Source: Blautia sp. AF19-10LB (GTDB lineage: Bacteria; Bacillota; Clostridia; Lachnospirales; Lachnospiraceae). Taken from it: a stretch of DNA of 64,000 nucleotides. Both the position numbers and the translations under genes were made by a program. The stretch is taken from positions 16,881 to 80,880 of the forward strand of contig NZ_QTWS01000019.1 in NCBI RefSeq assembly GCF_003461245.1. The letters run 5' to 3'. The notes beneath the pieces are model-generated. The model was not told the DNA's origin, searched no databases, and saw nothing but the letters and a program-made list of their open reading frames with translations. Shown piece by piece: positions 43,128 through 50,517 of this stretch (the stretch's first letter is position 1; each line of letters begins with the position of its first letter).

Positions 43128-44332
43128 GTATAGATCTGGAAAGATTCCCATGGAGCGATTCGGCCAACAGAATGCTGACATATGTAACTAAGGGCTGGTA
43201 TGATAAATCCTATGTCGGAAAATGGATATACGAAGTTATGGGCAGAGAGCTTGATCTGGCCACTGTGCATATTGAAGAACTTCCATACCAGATGTTTATC
43301 GATACAGCTACATGGGGGCTTAAATATCATGAGATCAAGTATGGACTGCCCGTAAGAGAAGACCTGTCATATGAAGAAAGACGACGGTTGCTCCGTGAAA
43401 AGAAAAACACAAAAGCACCAATGACCCCATGGCGAATGGAACAGATTTTAAAAGGCGTGACGGATTATGATGTCCAGGTTCATGATTGTAATGAGCCGGG
43501 ACATTATTTTTCTCACCCTAACATATTCAGCGTTCAATTGGAAGGTGAAACAGAGGTAGAACTAGGAGAAGTTAAGAGTAAAGTCGATAAGCTGAAGCAA
43601 TCACACACAGTATATCTTCTTTCTGTTATCCTCATGCTTATTGAATGCACAGAGAGCTTTGAACAGAGAGTGACGTATCATTCAGATTTTTCATGGTGGA
43701 AGTATTCTCTTGATGGTTCCTTCGCTCTTGACGGCAGTATCAATCTGAATCATTGGTATCCGACAGAATTTCGCCCAGTCTATCCATTCGATGCAGTCTT
43801 AACTGAGAATTTTATAGCAGATCGAATTTTTCACCGGATTCCAGATGTATATCATGAAAATATATTTAAGCCTTCCTTTTTCGTACGAAGTGATTTTGTA
43901 TGGTGGGAAGGTTTTCTTGATGGAAACTTTTCACTGGACGGAACGAGAAAGCTCAATTCTTGGTATCCGATGGAAACTTTTATCGGGCATAGGCTGTTTA
44001 TCGGCAATCAGGAGGCTTTTGAAACGAAACAGTGTATTTCATTGCCTGATATGATTAATGCTGAGAAAGCTGATTTTAGAGGCATACAGAGGGTAATTAT
44101 GGGCTGGCGTGATGGTAATAAGATTCTGGACGGCAACTGTTTGTTAGACGGGACTTTATTGCTTGATGCAGGAGAGCCGCCATATCTGCAGACAGTTCGG
44201 ATTCGTGCGCCTGTTAAACATGAAGAAGAAGTAGATGTCACAATGGTTATTCCTTCACGGGCCGCAAGACTGGATGGAACGTGTAGGCTAGATGGAAGTG
44301 TAAAACTAAATTCAGGAAGGGAGGTCCTTTAA
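43124..44332 (+). CDS. Putative phage tail protein (XkdU/DUF2313 type) with repeated 'LDG' C-terminus
   Basis: 402 residues. The N-terminal 180 residues (LTYVTKGWYDKSYVGKWIYEVMGRELDLA, YGLPVREDLSYEERRRLLREKK) fit the DUF2313/XkdU family that follows baseplate J. The C-terminal half is unusual: four related units with LDGxxxLDGxxxLN (about 198-225, 262-288, 329-346, 382-399), two of them ending in WYPxE and preceded by FxWW. This is probably a beta-structured extension that holds fibers or displays a surface. Confidence 0.8.
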   Translation: MSIDLERFPWSDSANRMLTYVTKGWYDKSYVGKWIYEVMGRELDLATVHIEELPYQMFIDTATWGLKYHEIKYGLPVREDLSYEERRRLLREKKNTKAPMTPWRMEQILKGVTDYDVQVHDCNEPGHYFSHPNIFSVQLEGETEVELGEVKSKVDKLKQSHTVYLLSVILMLIECTESFEQRVTYHSDFSWWKYSLDGSFALDGSINLNHWYPTEFRPVYPFDAVLTENFIADRIFHRIPDVYHENIFKPSFFVRSDFVWWEGFLDGNFSLDGTRKLNSWYPMETFIGHRLFIGNQEAFETKQCISLPDMINAEKADFRGIQRVIMGWRDGNKILDGNCLLDGTLLLDAGEPPYLQTVRIRAPVKHEEEVDVTMVIPSRAARLDGTCRLDGSVKLNSGREVL

Positions 44333-44713
44333 ATGGCAGGGACTACAGTTACAACACTGGCTAAGAAAAAAATGGTAAAAGCAAGAGCGGGGATTTCATC
44401 GCTCCCAAAGATTGTAGGTATGGCTTTTGGCGATGGAGGTGTAGATTCGGGCGGAACAGTAAAACCACACAGTGCCGATCAGAACACCTTACATCATGAA
44501 TTGCTTCGCAAGAACGTTGATGGTTATGAGGTTCTTTCTGATACAAAAATCAGATATCGCTGCACACTGGCAGAAAATGAGCTGGCAAACACTTATATTT
44601 CTGAAGTTGGGTTATATGATGCAGATGGGGATATGGTGGCCATGAAAGCATTTCTGAAGAAAGGAAAGGATGCAGACATGGAATGCGTGTTCGAGTGTGA
44701 TGATACATTCTAA
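44333..44713 (+). CDS. Tail-fiber/collar N-terminal domain protein
   Basis: 126 residues, starting right after the preceding stop. GISSLPKIVGMAFGDGGVDSGGTVKPHSADQNTLHHELLRKNVDGYE and AENELANTYISEVGLYDADGDMVAMKAF match the N-terminal 'phage tail-collar fiber' domain. In most phages that domain begins a longer fiber. Here it stands alone, and a 15-bp repeat after its stop codon suggests that the original fiber was replaced by the retroelement target gene. Confidence 0.7.
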   Translation: MAGTTVTTLAKKKMVKARAGISSLPKIVGMAFGDGGVDSGGTVKPHSADQNTLHHELLRKNVDGYEVLSDTKIRYRCTLAENELANTYISEVGLYDADGDMVAMKAFLKKGKDADMECVFECDDTF

Positions 44714-44800
44714 CGTATTTCGATATTTTGTAACAAGTAATCGGATAATGATAGATAAATGTTATCATAAGGAGGTAGAAAATGTCGTATTTCGATATTT
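44714..44800 (+). repeat. 15-bp perfect direct repeat flanking the DGR target start
   Basis: CGTATTTCGATATTT occurs at 44714-44728, just after the collar-domain stop, and again at 44786-44800 at the second to seventh codons of the target gene. The 72-bp period includes the ribosome site. It may be a footprint of module exchange. Confidence 0.7.
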
Positions 44801-46470
44801 CTGGAGCAACATTTGATGAAAATTTGCGAAAACTGGAAACTTCAGATCCAGCACACGCAGATGTATTTAATGCTCTTTTAGGACAGCTAATCAATAATGA
44901 TGTGGCTCTGAAAGAAGCAGTTACAAAATTTGCAGCTTCAAAAAATGAACAAGCATTATTTCTTTTGAACCTGCATAAAGATGGCAAGAAATATGGAGTG
45001 CATTTTGATAATTATGATGTAACTCCATCAAGCAATGGAACCCGGCTTTTTGATGCTGTAGGTATGACAGCTGCGCCAAGCACAAATGCAGTGAGAGCAG
45101 TAAATGATTTTGACGGAAAAGGATGCTTTGCATATTTGGAAGTCAATGGATCAGTTGATGAGAATGGAGATTTTCAAGTTCAGTACATCAAAGACATTGA
45201 TAATGAGTTTTCTCGGACAAAATACGATACATGGTGTCTGTATTTAACACAGTATGTATATCGTAAATTTGACAGTAATGGCGAGGATACCGTTATTTCT
45301 GATACCAGACATTCTGCAGAGTGGCTGCCGGAGGGCGGCGCAATCCGACCGGACGGAACAATCCGACCATTTGTGGCGATTGCCAAATATATGTCTGGTG
45401 ACAATGCGGACGGTGTTGCGTCCTCAATCAGCGGCGTATCTCCGAAAAACTACAGTTTCCAGAGTTCCCTCACAAAATTCCGGGCAAAAGGCACACAGTA
45501 TTGTGCTGAAACCTCACAGGATTCTGAGAGAATGGCACGACTTATGGAGATTGCCTTTGCCACAAGACATAGCCAGTCGGTGATGGCAGGTTGTAACTGG
45601 TGGTGGACACAGGCAACTGCTACTGTGCAGGAAAATGATGCGGAAAGAATCATTATTTCTAAAAGTGCGGCCAAAGAGCTTGTTGTTGGAGGAACTGTTT
45701 CCATAGGAAATGCTAACAGCCTTACAAGTGAAGGAAAGGCGAATAATGACCGAGGATCGAGTGGACTTCACGCAAAAGCGAACAAAGTAAAGATCACAAA
45801 GATTGAAGATTATGACAGCAATAATGCGGCTGTATACGTTGATAATGGAGGGCAGAAATTTTCTACAGCACCGACTTCTGTATCTGGCGTGACGTGTGAA
45901 ACAATTATCAGTACGATGCCGTGGAACACAGGCGGATGCGATGATGTGCTTGGTTCTTGCGGATCCCCTGTGAGCAACACCAGCGGAAAAGAGCCATACA
46001 TTCTGTTTGGAGTGGAAATGTCTTCTGGATTCTGGGAACCGAAAGGAAATACAGTTATGAAGATTGAAAACCATGTGATGCGTCCATACATCTGCTATGA
46101 CTGTACAAAAATGACAACAGCAGGAGCTACAACAGATGATTGGGTTGCTCTTGGCTATGCAATTCCGGACAACAAAGGCAACTGGAAATATATCAGCAAA
46201 CTTGGCTATTCTGCTGATGATCCAGAGGTACGTTATCCAGTTGAAGTTGCAGCAACTTCTAGCACTGGTTATGCTGATGGACTTTATACAGAGAACCTCG
46301 AGACGACTGGCGATAGCCAGCGAGAGGTTCTTGGCTCGGGCAACCTGAGCAACGGCTCGGTGGGTGGTCGTCGGTTTGCCCACCTGGCTTGTGGGCTTTC
46401 TACCGTGGGTTGGAATTTTGCCGCTCGTCTTTCTGCCTGTGGGCGTTGCGGACGCAAAGCGGCAGCATAA
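44782..46470 (+). CDS. DGR target protein with C-terminal C-type-lectin-like variable region
   Basis: 562 residues from ATG 44782, 7 bp after AAGGAGG. N-terminal 80 residues are helical (FDENLRKLETSDPAHADVFNALLGQLINNDVALKEA), like trimeric fiber attachment domains. A large beta-rich middle part follows. The C-terminus (PVEVAATSSTGYADGLYTEN..., then VLGSGNLSNGSVGGRRFAHL, GLSTVGWNFAARLSA) is the C-type-lectin-like fold diversified by DGRs. Its last 114 bp match the template repeat downstream with changes only at template adenines. Most likely a receptor-binding tail protein. The last ten residues (CGRCGRKAAA) lie just beyond the repeat. Confidence 0.9.
   Translation: MSYFDISGATFDENLRKLETSDPAHADVFNALLGQLINNDVALKEAVTKFAASKNEQALFLLNLHKDGKKYGVHFDNYDVTPSSNGTRLFDAVGMTAAPSTNAVRAVNDFDGKGCFAYLEVNGSVDENGDFQVQYIKDIDNEFSRTKYDTWCLYLTQYVYRKFDSNGEDTVISDTRHSAEWLPEGGAIRPDGTIRPFVAIAKYMSGDNADGVASSISGVSPKNYSFQSSLTKFRAKGTQYCAETSQDSERMARLMEIAFATRHSQSVMAGCNWWWTQATATVQENDAERIIISKSAAKELVVGGTVSIGNANSLTSEGKANNDRGSSGLHAKANKVKITKIEDYDSNNAAVYVDNGGQKFSTAPTSVSGVTCETIISTMPWNTGGCDDVLGSCGSPVSNTSGKEPYILFGVEMSSGFWEPKGNTVMKIENHVMRPYICYDCTKMTTAGATTDDWVALGYAIPDNKGNWKYISKLGYSADDPEVRYPVEVAATSSTGYADGLYTENLETTGDSQREVLGSGNLSNGSVGGRRFAHLACGLSTVGWNFAARLSACGRCGRKAAA
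46327..46440 (+). repeat. DGR variable repeat (VR)
   Basis: 114 bp aligned without gaps to TR 46578-46691 (offset 251). All 89 non-adenine template positions are identical. 16 of the 25 template adenines differ: to G, T or C. Differences fall mainly in paired AA of Asn codons (for example TR GGAATG reads GGTTTG, CTGAATTAT reads CTGGCTTGT). Directly after VR, GCGT..ACGC (46443-46455) and CTGCC..GGCAG (46433-46465) can form a hairpin, as expected at the 3' homing end. Confidence 0.95.
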
Positions 46471-46492
46471 GCCGGGGGTGAATTGCGACAGC

Positions 46493-46512
46493 AAGAGGGG
46501 ATCTCCCCTTTT
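46493..46512 (+). terminator. Possible terminator/hairpin between target gene and TR
   Basis: AAGAGGGG (46493-46500), loop ATCT, CCCCTTTT (46505-46512). It has few free Ts after the stem, so it may be a weak terminator or the 5' structure of the TR RNA. Confidence 0.45.
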
Positions 46513-46577
46513 AAGGCAGAATAAGAAATTGTAACTATCAACGATATTTCAACAGGACTTACAGCACAGTGGCTTCC

Positions 46578-46691
46578 GTTCTTGGCTCGGGCAACCTGAA
46601 CAACGGCACGATGGATGGTCGTCGGAATGCCCACCTGAATTATGGGCTTTCTACCGTGAATTGGAATTTTGCCGCTCGAATTTCTGCATAA
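46578..46691 (+). repeat. DGR template repeat (TR)
   Basis: Non-coding 114-bp copy of the target gene's 3' end lying 182 bp before the RT start codon. If translated it would read VLGSGNLNNGTMDGRRNAHL...WNFAARISA then TAA. The region 46471-46872 (402 bp) carries only the hairpin above, this TR and flanking RNA sequence. No separate accessory (avd-type) ORF is seen in it. Confidence 0.95.
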
Positions 46692-46872
46692 CTTAGATGT
46701 GCTGTATTTCGTTCCCTTAAAGGGAACCCCGGAAGGGCTGGGGCGGAATGCCCGAAATTGACGAACCAGCACCGGAGGTATGGCAACATGCCTCTGGCTC
46801 TGTGGCGGAAGTGGACACAGATGGGGGCTAGTAGTAAACCCGAACGTCCTTGAAGCAGAAAGAAAGAGAAAC

Positions 46873-48378
46873 ATGAAAACATATTGCAAGAGACTTGTGG
46901 TTTCGGACGCAGACAGGATTTACGACGTAATCACAGATTATATGCACGATAAATACAGAAAGAATAGCTCTGTGAGGTTCTTTGCCTGCTATACAGGGGA
47001 AAGCCGGGAGCATGTAAAACAGTATCTAAAACCGCAACTGACGAACCTAGAGCCGGTAGACCGTAAAGAGTTTGCTGCACTGAGCATTGGCAATCTTCCT
47101 GAGAATGATTTCTGGAGGGCGGCACATTACAAGCTGGCGTTGGAAATGGCATATCATATCCGCACCAGAACCGTTAGGGAACATTTGCTGGCGAACACTT
47201 ACGGACAGCCGTTGATCCGCTATACAAAGATCAATGAATCGGGAAGCGGAAAGGAACGTATGCTTGGGCTGGAAACGATATTGTTTCGCCTATATGAGCA
47301 GGTTGCAGCAAAGGCTGCGGAACCGCTGTTCAAAGCAAAGCTGGGAACATACCAATGCGCTTCCATCAAAGGAAGAGGTCAGAACTATGGTAAGAAAGCA
47401 GTCATGCGATGGCTCTCCAATGATGTTGAAGGTACGAGGTACAGTGCAAAGGCGGACGTGAAGAAATGTTATCCGTCAATCCGACATGGAAAATTGCTGG
47501 AACTTCTGAAAAGAGATCTGCACAAATCAGATGAGCTGTTATATCTGTTTACTGTATTTATTGAGCTATACGAGGAATGGCCGTCACCGGAGGCGTTGGC
47601 ACCGGACAGAGGTATTCTAATAGGCTCTCCTGTATCAAAGGATTTATGCAATTATTTTCTCTCATACGCTTATCATTATGCAAGCGAGCGACTGGCTAAA
47701 ATAACCTGCCGACGAGGGCAGACGAAAATCAAACGGTTAATAGCACATGTCATTTTCTATATGGATGATATAACAATGTATGCAGCGAATAAAACCCATT
47801 TAAAGCAGGCAGTCAAAATGATGATTGCCTATATGCTGGAATTTCTTGACTTGAGAATCAAGCCGGACTGGATTATGCAGAAAACCATGTATGAGGATCA
47901 AGTCGGAAAGACAAAGGGCGCCATACTGGATTTCATGGGCTTCCGGTTTCATGGCGGAGATGCAGAAACGAAGTCATATTTTGGGAGACAGAAAAAGCAC
48001 AAGAAAGTATGGGTGACAATCCGCAGGAACATTTTTCTTACCGCACGACGGAAGATGAATAAATTTCTGAAACTGGTAAAACACCATGTCGCTGCAAGAA
48101 TCAAATTTGTGAGGTCGGTCATATCCGCTTATGGCTGGTTCAAAAACACAAATATGGTGAAATACCGGATCAGAAACAAGGTAGATGAACTCATGCGGAT
48201 TGCAAGGAAAATTGCAAGCGATCACGACAAAGGAAATGGCTATGTTGAGGAAAAATATTTCAATATGTGGAGGCGATATTATGCACAAGGTTCAAAGTCC
48301 CGAAAAAATGGAAAAGGTAGTGTACAAGGCAAAACCGAATGGCGTAGCAGATGTGTGGCTCAGGAACAACCAGCATGA
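46873..48378 (+). CDS. DGR reverse transcriptase
   Basis: 501 residues from ATG 46873 (earlier in-frame codons would extend into the TR flank). RT blocks: YGQPLIRYTKINESGSGKERMLGLETILFRLYEQV, YQCASIKGRGQNYGKKAV, YSAKADVKKCYPSI (RT3, catalytic Asp), RGILIGSPVSKDLCNYFLSYAYHYA, then FYMDDITMYA with YMDD at 296-299. About 110 residues precede the first block and 120 follow the palm and thumb, so it is longer than common DGR RTs (about 330-400). The last 98 bp overlap the next gene. Confidence 0.92.
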   Translation: MKTYCKRLVVSDADRIYDVITDYMHDKYRKNSSVRFFACYTGESREHVKQYLKPQLTNLEPVDRKEFAALSIGNLPENDFWRAAHYKLALEMAYHIRTRTVREHLLANTYGQPLIRYTKINESGSGKERMLGLETILFRLYEQVAAKAAEPLFKAKLGTYQCASIKGRGQNYGKKAVMRWLSNDVEGTRYSAKADVKKCYPSIRHGKLLELLKRDLHKSDELLYLFTVFIELYEEWPSPEALAPDRGILIGSPVSKDLCNYFLSYAYHYASERLAKITCRRGQTKIKRLIAHVIFYMDDITMYAANKTHLKQAVKMMIAYMLEFLDLRIKPDWIMQKTMYEDQVGKTKGAILDFMGFRFHGGDAETKSYFGRQKKHKKVWVTIRRNIFLTARRKMNKFLKLVKHHVAARIKFVRSVISAYGWFKNTNMVKYRIRNKVDELMRIARKIASDHDKGNGYVEEKYFNMWRRYYAQGSKSRKNGKGSVQGKTEWRSRCVAQEQPA

Positions 48379-48973
48379 AATTGTACAGGAAACAGAAGAT
48401 GGCCCGACAGGATATGAGGCTGATGAGATTTTTTGCAGGGTAGATGCAGCAGTGATTTTAGAAAAAGAAATTACTGCTGATTTTGGTTTCTGGTTCGATC
48501 AGTTGAAAGACAAAGAAGAAGGCTGCAATGCTGATTATCTTTCTATTGAAACATATCGAGCAGAAAAGAAAAAGGAGATTTCTCAGATCTGCCAGAATAC
48601 AATATATGCAGGAACGGACATTGAAATTTCGTCCGGAAAGGAACATTTTAGTCTTAAAGATGAAGATCAGCTGAATCTCTTTGGTAAACAGGCTCAGCTG
48701 ACTGCTGGTAGCAAAAAACTGGAATATCACGAGGATGGCAATCCGTGCCGGTATTATTCTGCTGAGGATATGCAGAAGATCATTAATGGCGCGATGAAAT
48801 TCAAGAGCTATCACACAACATATGGAAACTCTGTAAATATGTGGATTAAAGGATGCGCGAAAGCTTCGGAAATCGCCAAGATTAAATATGGAGTACCGAT
48901 TCCGGAAGAATATCAGTCAGAAGTTTTAAAGGACTATCTGGCCGAAATGGCAGCCGACAAGGAGGTTAAATGA
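48281..48973 (+). CDS. DUF4376-like tail-fiber accessory protein
   Basis: 230 residues from ATG 48281, 6 bp after GGAGGCG and 98 bp inside the RT gene. C-terminal DUF4376 marks: IETYRAEKKKEISQICQNTIYAGTDI, FSLKDEDQLNLFGKQAQL, YHEDGNPCRYYSAEDMQKIINGAMKFKSYHTTYGNSVNMWI. DUF4376 proteins usually follow tail-fiber genes. By that logic the DGR (TR+RT) lies between the fiber and its accessory protein. Confidence 0.8.
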   Translation: MHKVQSPEKMEKVVYKAKPNGVADVWLRNNQHEIVQETEDGPTGYEADEIFCRVDAAVILEKEITADFGFWFDQLKDKEEGCNADYLSIETYRAEKKKEISQICQNTIYAGTDIEISSGKEHFSLKDEDQLNLFGKQAQLTAGSKKLEYHEDGNPCRYYSAEDMQKIINGAMKFKSYHTTYGNSVNMWIKGCAKASEIAKIKYGVPIPEEYQSEVLKDYLAEMAADKEVK

Positions 48974-49395
48974 ATACTCTGAAGACCATAGGCAGAAATG
49001 CTGTACTTTTCGCTATAGGAGGAACGATTTACTACATGATTGAACTGATATGGCGAGGGTACAGCTCACTGCCTATGGTCCTGGTCGGCGGACTTTGCTT
49101 CTTATTTTGTGGTTCGATAAATGAATTTCTAGGATGGGATATGCTCATATGGAAACAGATGTTTATCTGTGCTGCCGGGATAACTGCAATTGAGTTCCTT
49201 TCCGGATATATTTTGAATATTGTATTGGGACTTGGGATATGGGATTACAGCAATATGCCTTTTAATATAATTGGACAGATATGCCTTCCTTTTACTGCGG
49301 CATGGTACATCCTATCCCTATTAGCTATTGTATTAGATGATCATCTGAGATATTGGATATTTGGTGAAGAAAAACCAAGATACAAGTGGAGGTAA
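48970..49395 (+). CDS. CmpB-like membrane protein (putative ABC-transporter permease family)
   Basis: 141 residues with four hydrophobic segments (about 8-25, 33-52, 62-85, 103-123). YMIELIWRGYSSLPMVLVGGLCFLFCGSINE and ILGLGIWDYSNMPFNIIGQICLPFTAAWY are typical of this family, which is common beside lysis genes in Clostridia phages. Despite the family name, no ABC ATPase is nearby and the function is unknown. Perhaps holin-associated. Confidence 0.75.
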   Translation: MNTLKTIGRNAVLFAIGGTIYYMIELIWRGYSSLPMVLVGGLCFLFCGSINEFLGWDMLIWKQMFICAAGITAIEFLSGYILNIVLGLGIWDYSNMPFNIIGQICLPFTAAWYILSLLAIVLDDHLRYWIFGEEKPRYKWR

Positions 49396-49397
49396 CG

Positions 49398-49622
49398 ATG
49401 ATGGATGAAATCCAGGTTTTAGAACTTGTGGAATTCTATGAAGATATGATTGAAAAGCAAGATGAAATCATAGTGAGGCAGAGCAGGTTCATCAAGAACC
49501 TGGCAACAGAACTTTCTCACCTACGAAATATGCTGAACGTAGAGGCGAGCGAAGATGAAAGACTTGACGCAGGAATTATTGAAGAAGTAAAGGAAGAGTA
49601 TGTAAGCATGAGGGAACCGTAG
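49398..49622 (+). CDS. Small coiled-coil phage protein
   Basis: 74 residues from ATG 49398, 5 bp after GGAGG (ATG 49401 also possible). A helical heptad stretch (VLELVEFYEDMIEKQDEIIVRQSRFIKNLATELSHLRNML) dominates. The stop codon lies inside the terminator stem that follows. Confidence 0.65.
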   Translation: MMDEIQVLELVEFYEDMIEKQDEIIVRQSRFIKNLATELSHLRNMLNVEASEDERLDAGIIEEVKEEYVSMREP

Positions 49623-49636
49623 AGGTTCCCTTTTTT
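49612..49636 (+). terminator. Rho-independent terminator overlapping a stop codon
   Basis: GGGAACC (49612-49618), loop GTAGA, GGTTCCC (49624-49630), then six Ts. TAG of the upstream gene lies within the loop. Confidence 0.85.
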
Positions 49637-49650
49637 CATGGAGGTAAGGT

Positions 49651-49746
49651 ATGGTGCATGCGAGAGATAGACCTTTTAGGCGCAACACATGGGCATCTAT
49701 TAATGGCGAAAGGAGGTTCTTATGCGAAAACTGGTGGATTGGTTAA
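49651..49746 (+). CDS. Very small ORF before the XkdX-like peptide
   Basis: 31 residues (MVHARDRPFRRN...CENWWIG), with GGAGG 6 bp before the ATG. It overlaps the next small ORF by 25 bp in another frame. The good ribosome site is the only support; it may be a leader whose translation couples to the next gene. Confidence 0.3.
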   Translation: MVHARDRPFRRNTWASINGERRFLCENWWIG

Positions 49747-49796
49747 TCGGAGGTAATCTGGATCGGCTCTTAAAAGCACTCGGAGGGGAAGAGTAA
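49722..49796 (+). CDS. 24-residue XkdX-like peptide
   Basis: MRKLVDWLIGGNLDRLLKALGGEE with a perfect AAAGGAGG 5 bp before the ATG. An amphipathic helix with acidic end, similar in size and place to XkdX-type peptides between tail and holin genes. Its last base is the first of the next gene's ATG. Confidence 0.55.
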   Translation: MRKLVDWLIGGNLDRLLKALGGEE

Positions 49797-50119
49797 TGCT
49801 CGAAACATTTTGTCTATCTGTGCTTGGCAGCGGAGGTGTTGCCGGCATTTTTTTTGCTCTGATTCGTCACTATATTGAGCGAAGGCTCATGGAAGTGGAG
49901 GCACGAGAGCAGGAACGCATTAAGTATAAAATTGAACAGAGAAAAGCGGATGAAGAAATTACACATGCTACGGGGCGCGTGCTCTTTTGGCTGCATCATG
50001 CAATTGTAAAAGGAGAGCATAATGGCGAGCTCGAAGAAGCATTTGAAAATCTTCAGCGTGCAGAAGCACACAAAAAAGAAATGGACAGAGAAGTTCTGGC
50101 CAAATACAGCATTGATTAG
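49796..50119 (+). CDS. Holin-associated membrane protein
   Basis: 107 residues. A single hydrophobic segment (about 5-24: FCLSVLGSGGVAGIFFALI) is followed by a long charged helix (RRLMEVEAREQERIKYKIEQRKADEEI) and a second helix. The architecture (membrane anchor plus coiled coil) and position right before the holin suggest a lysis accessory of XhlA kind; identity not certain. Confidence 0.6.
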   Translation: MLETFCLSVLGSGGVAGIFFALIRHYIERRLMEVEAREQERIKYKIEQRKADEEITHATGRVLFWLHHAIVKGEHNGELEEAFENLQRAEAHKKEMDREVLAKYSID

Positions 50120-50131
50120 GAGGAATTACTT

Positions 50132-50491
50132 ATGGAATTACTTAACTTTTTAAAACAGATTCCGTTCCCGGTATTACTGGTTGCGGTGTTAATTTTGCTT
50201 GTAGTGACTTTGGTTATTGCGTTTCAGTATGCCAAGCATAAAGGATTGGAAGGTATCCGTGAACAGGTATACCAGCTGATCCTGAAAGCGGAACATATGT
50301 ATAAAGAATCAGGAACGGGACAGCAGAAATTGAAATGGGTTGTTCAGCAGGCGAGAGGATTACTGCCAAAGTGGCTGCAGGTTATTATGTCGGAAGATGC
50401 GCTGCTTAAGATAATTGATGTGTGGTTTTGCGGCGTGAAAGATCTTTTAGACGATGGAAAAATTAATGGTTCACAGAAGGAAGGGGCTTAA
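50132..50491 (+). CDS. Phage holin, LLH family
   Basis: 119 residues. One strong transmembrane helix (about 13-33: FPVLLVAVLILLVVTLVIAFQYAK) followed by an amphipathic part with EQVYQLILKAEHMYKESGTGQQKLKWVVQQA, as in LLH holins. It would open the membrane for the endolysin encoded 26 bp downstream. Confidence 0.85.
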   Translation: MELLNFLKQIPFPVLLVAVLILLVVTLVIAFQYAKHKGLEGIREQVYQLILKAEHMYKESGTGQQKLKWVVQQARGLLPKWLQVIMSEDALLKIIDVWFCGVKDLLDDGKINGSQKEGA

Positions 50492-50506
50492 GCCCTTTCC
50501 TTTTTT
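50479..50506 (+). terminator. Rho-independent terminator between holin and endolysin
   Basis: GGAAGGGGCTT (from 50479) pairs with AAGCCCTTTCC (to 50500) with one mismatch, then six Ts. It overlaps the holin's last codons and lies just upstream of the endolysin ribosome site. Confidence 0.8.
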
Positions 50507-50517
50507 AGGGGGATATT

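Noticed and set aside
45514..46889. Long minus-strand open frames over the DGR target and TR
   Set aside because: Their similar segments simply reflect VR and TR being copies of each other; no start signals.
46873..48378. Group II intron or retron reverse transcriptase
   Set aside because: No maturase or endonuclease domain and no intron ends; the adjacent adenine-specific TR/VR pair identifies it as a DGR RT.
48970..49395. ABC-transporter permease
   Set aside because: Only the family name suggests this. There is no ATPase or binding protein nearby, and its place beside the lysis genes points elsewhere, so only a membrane-protein call is made.
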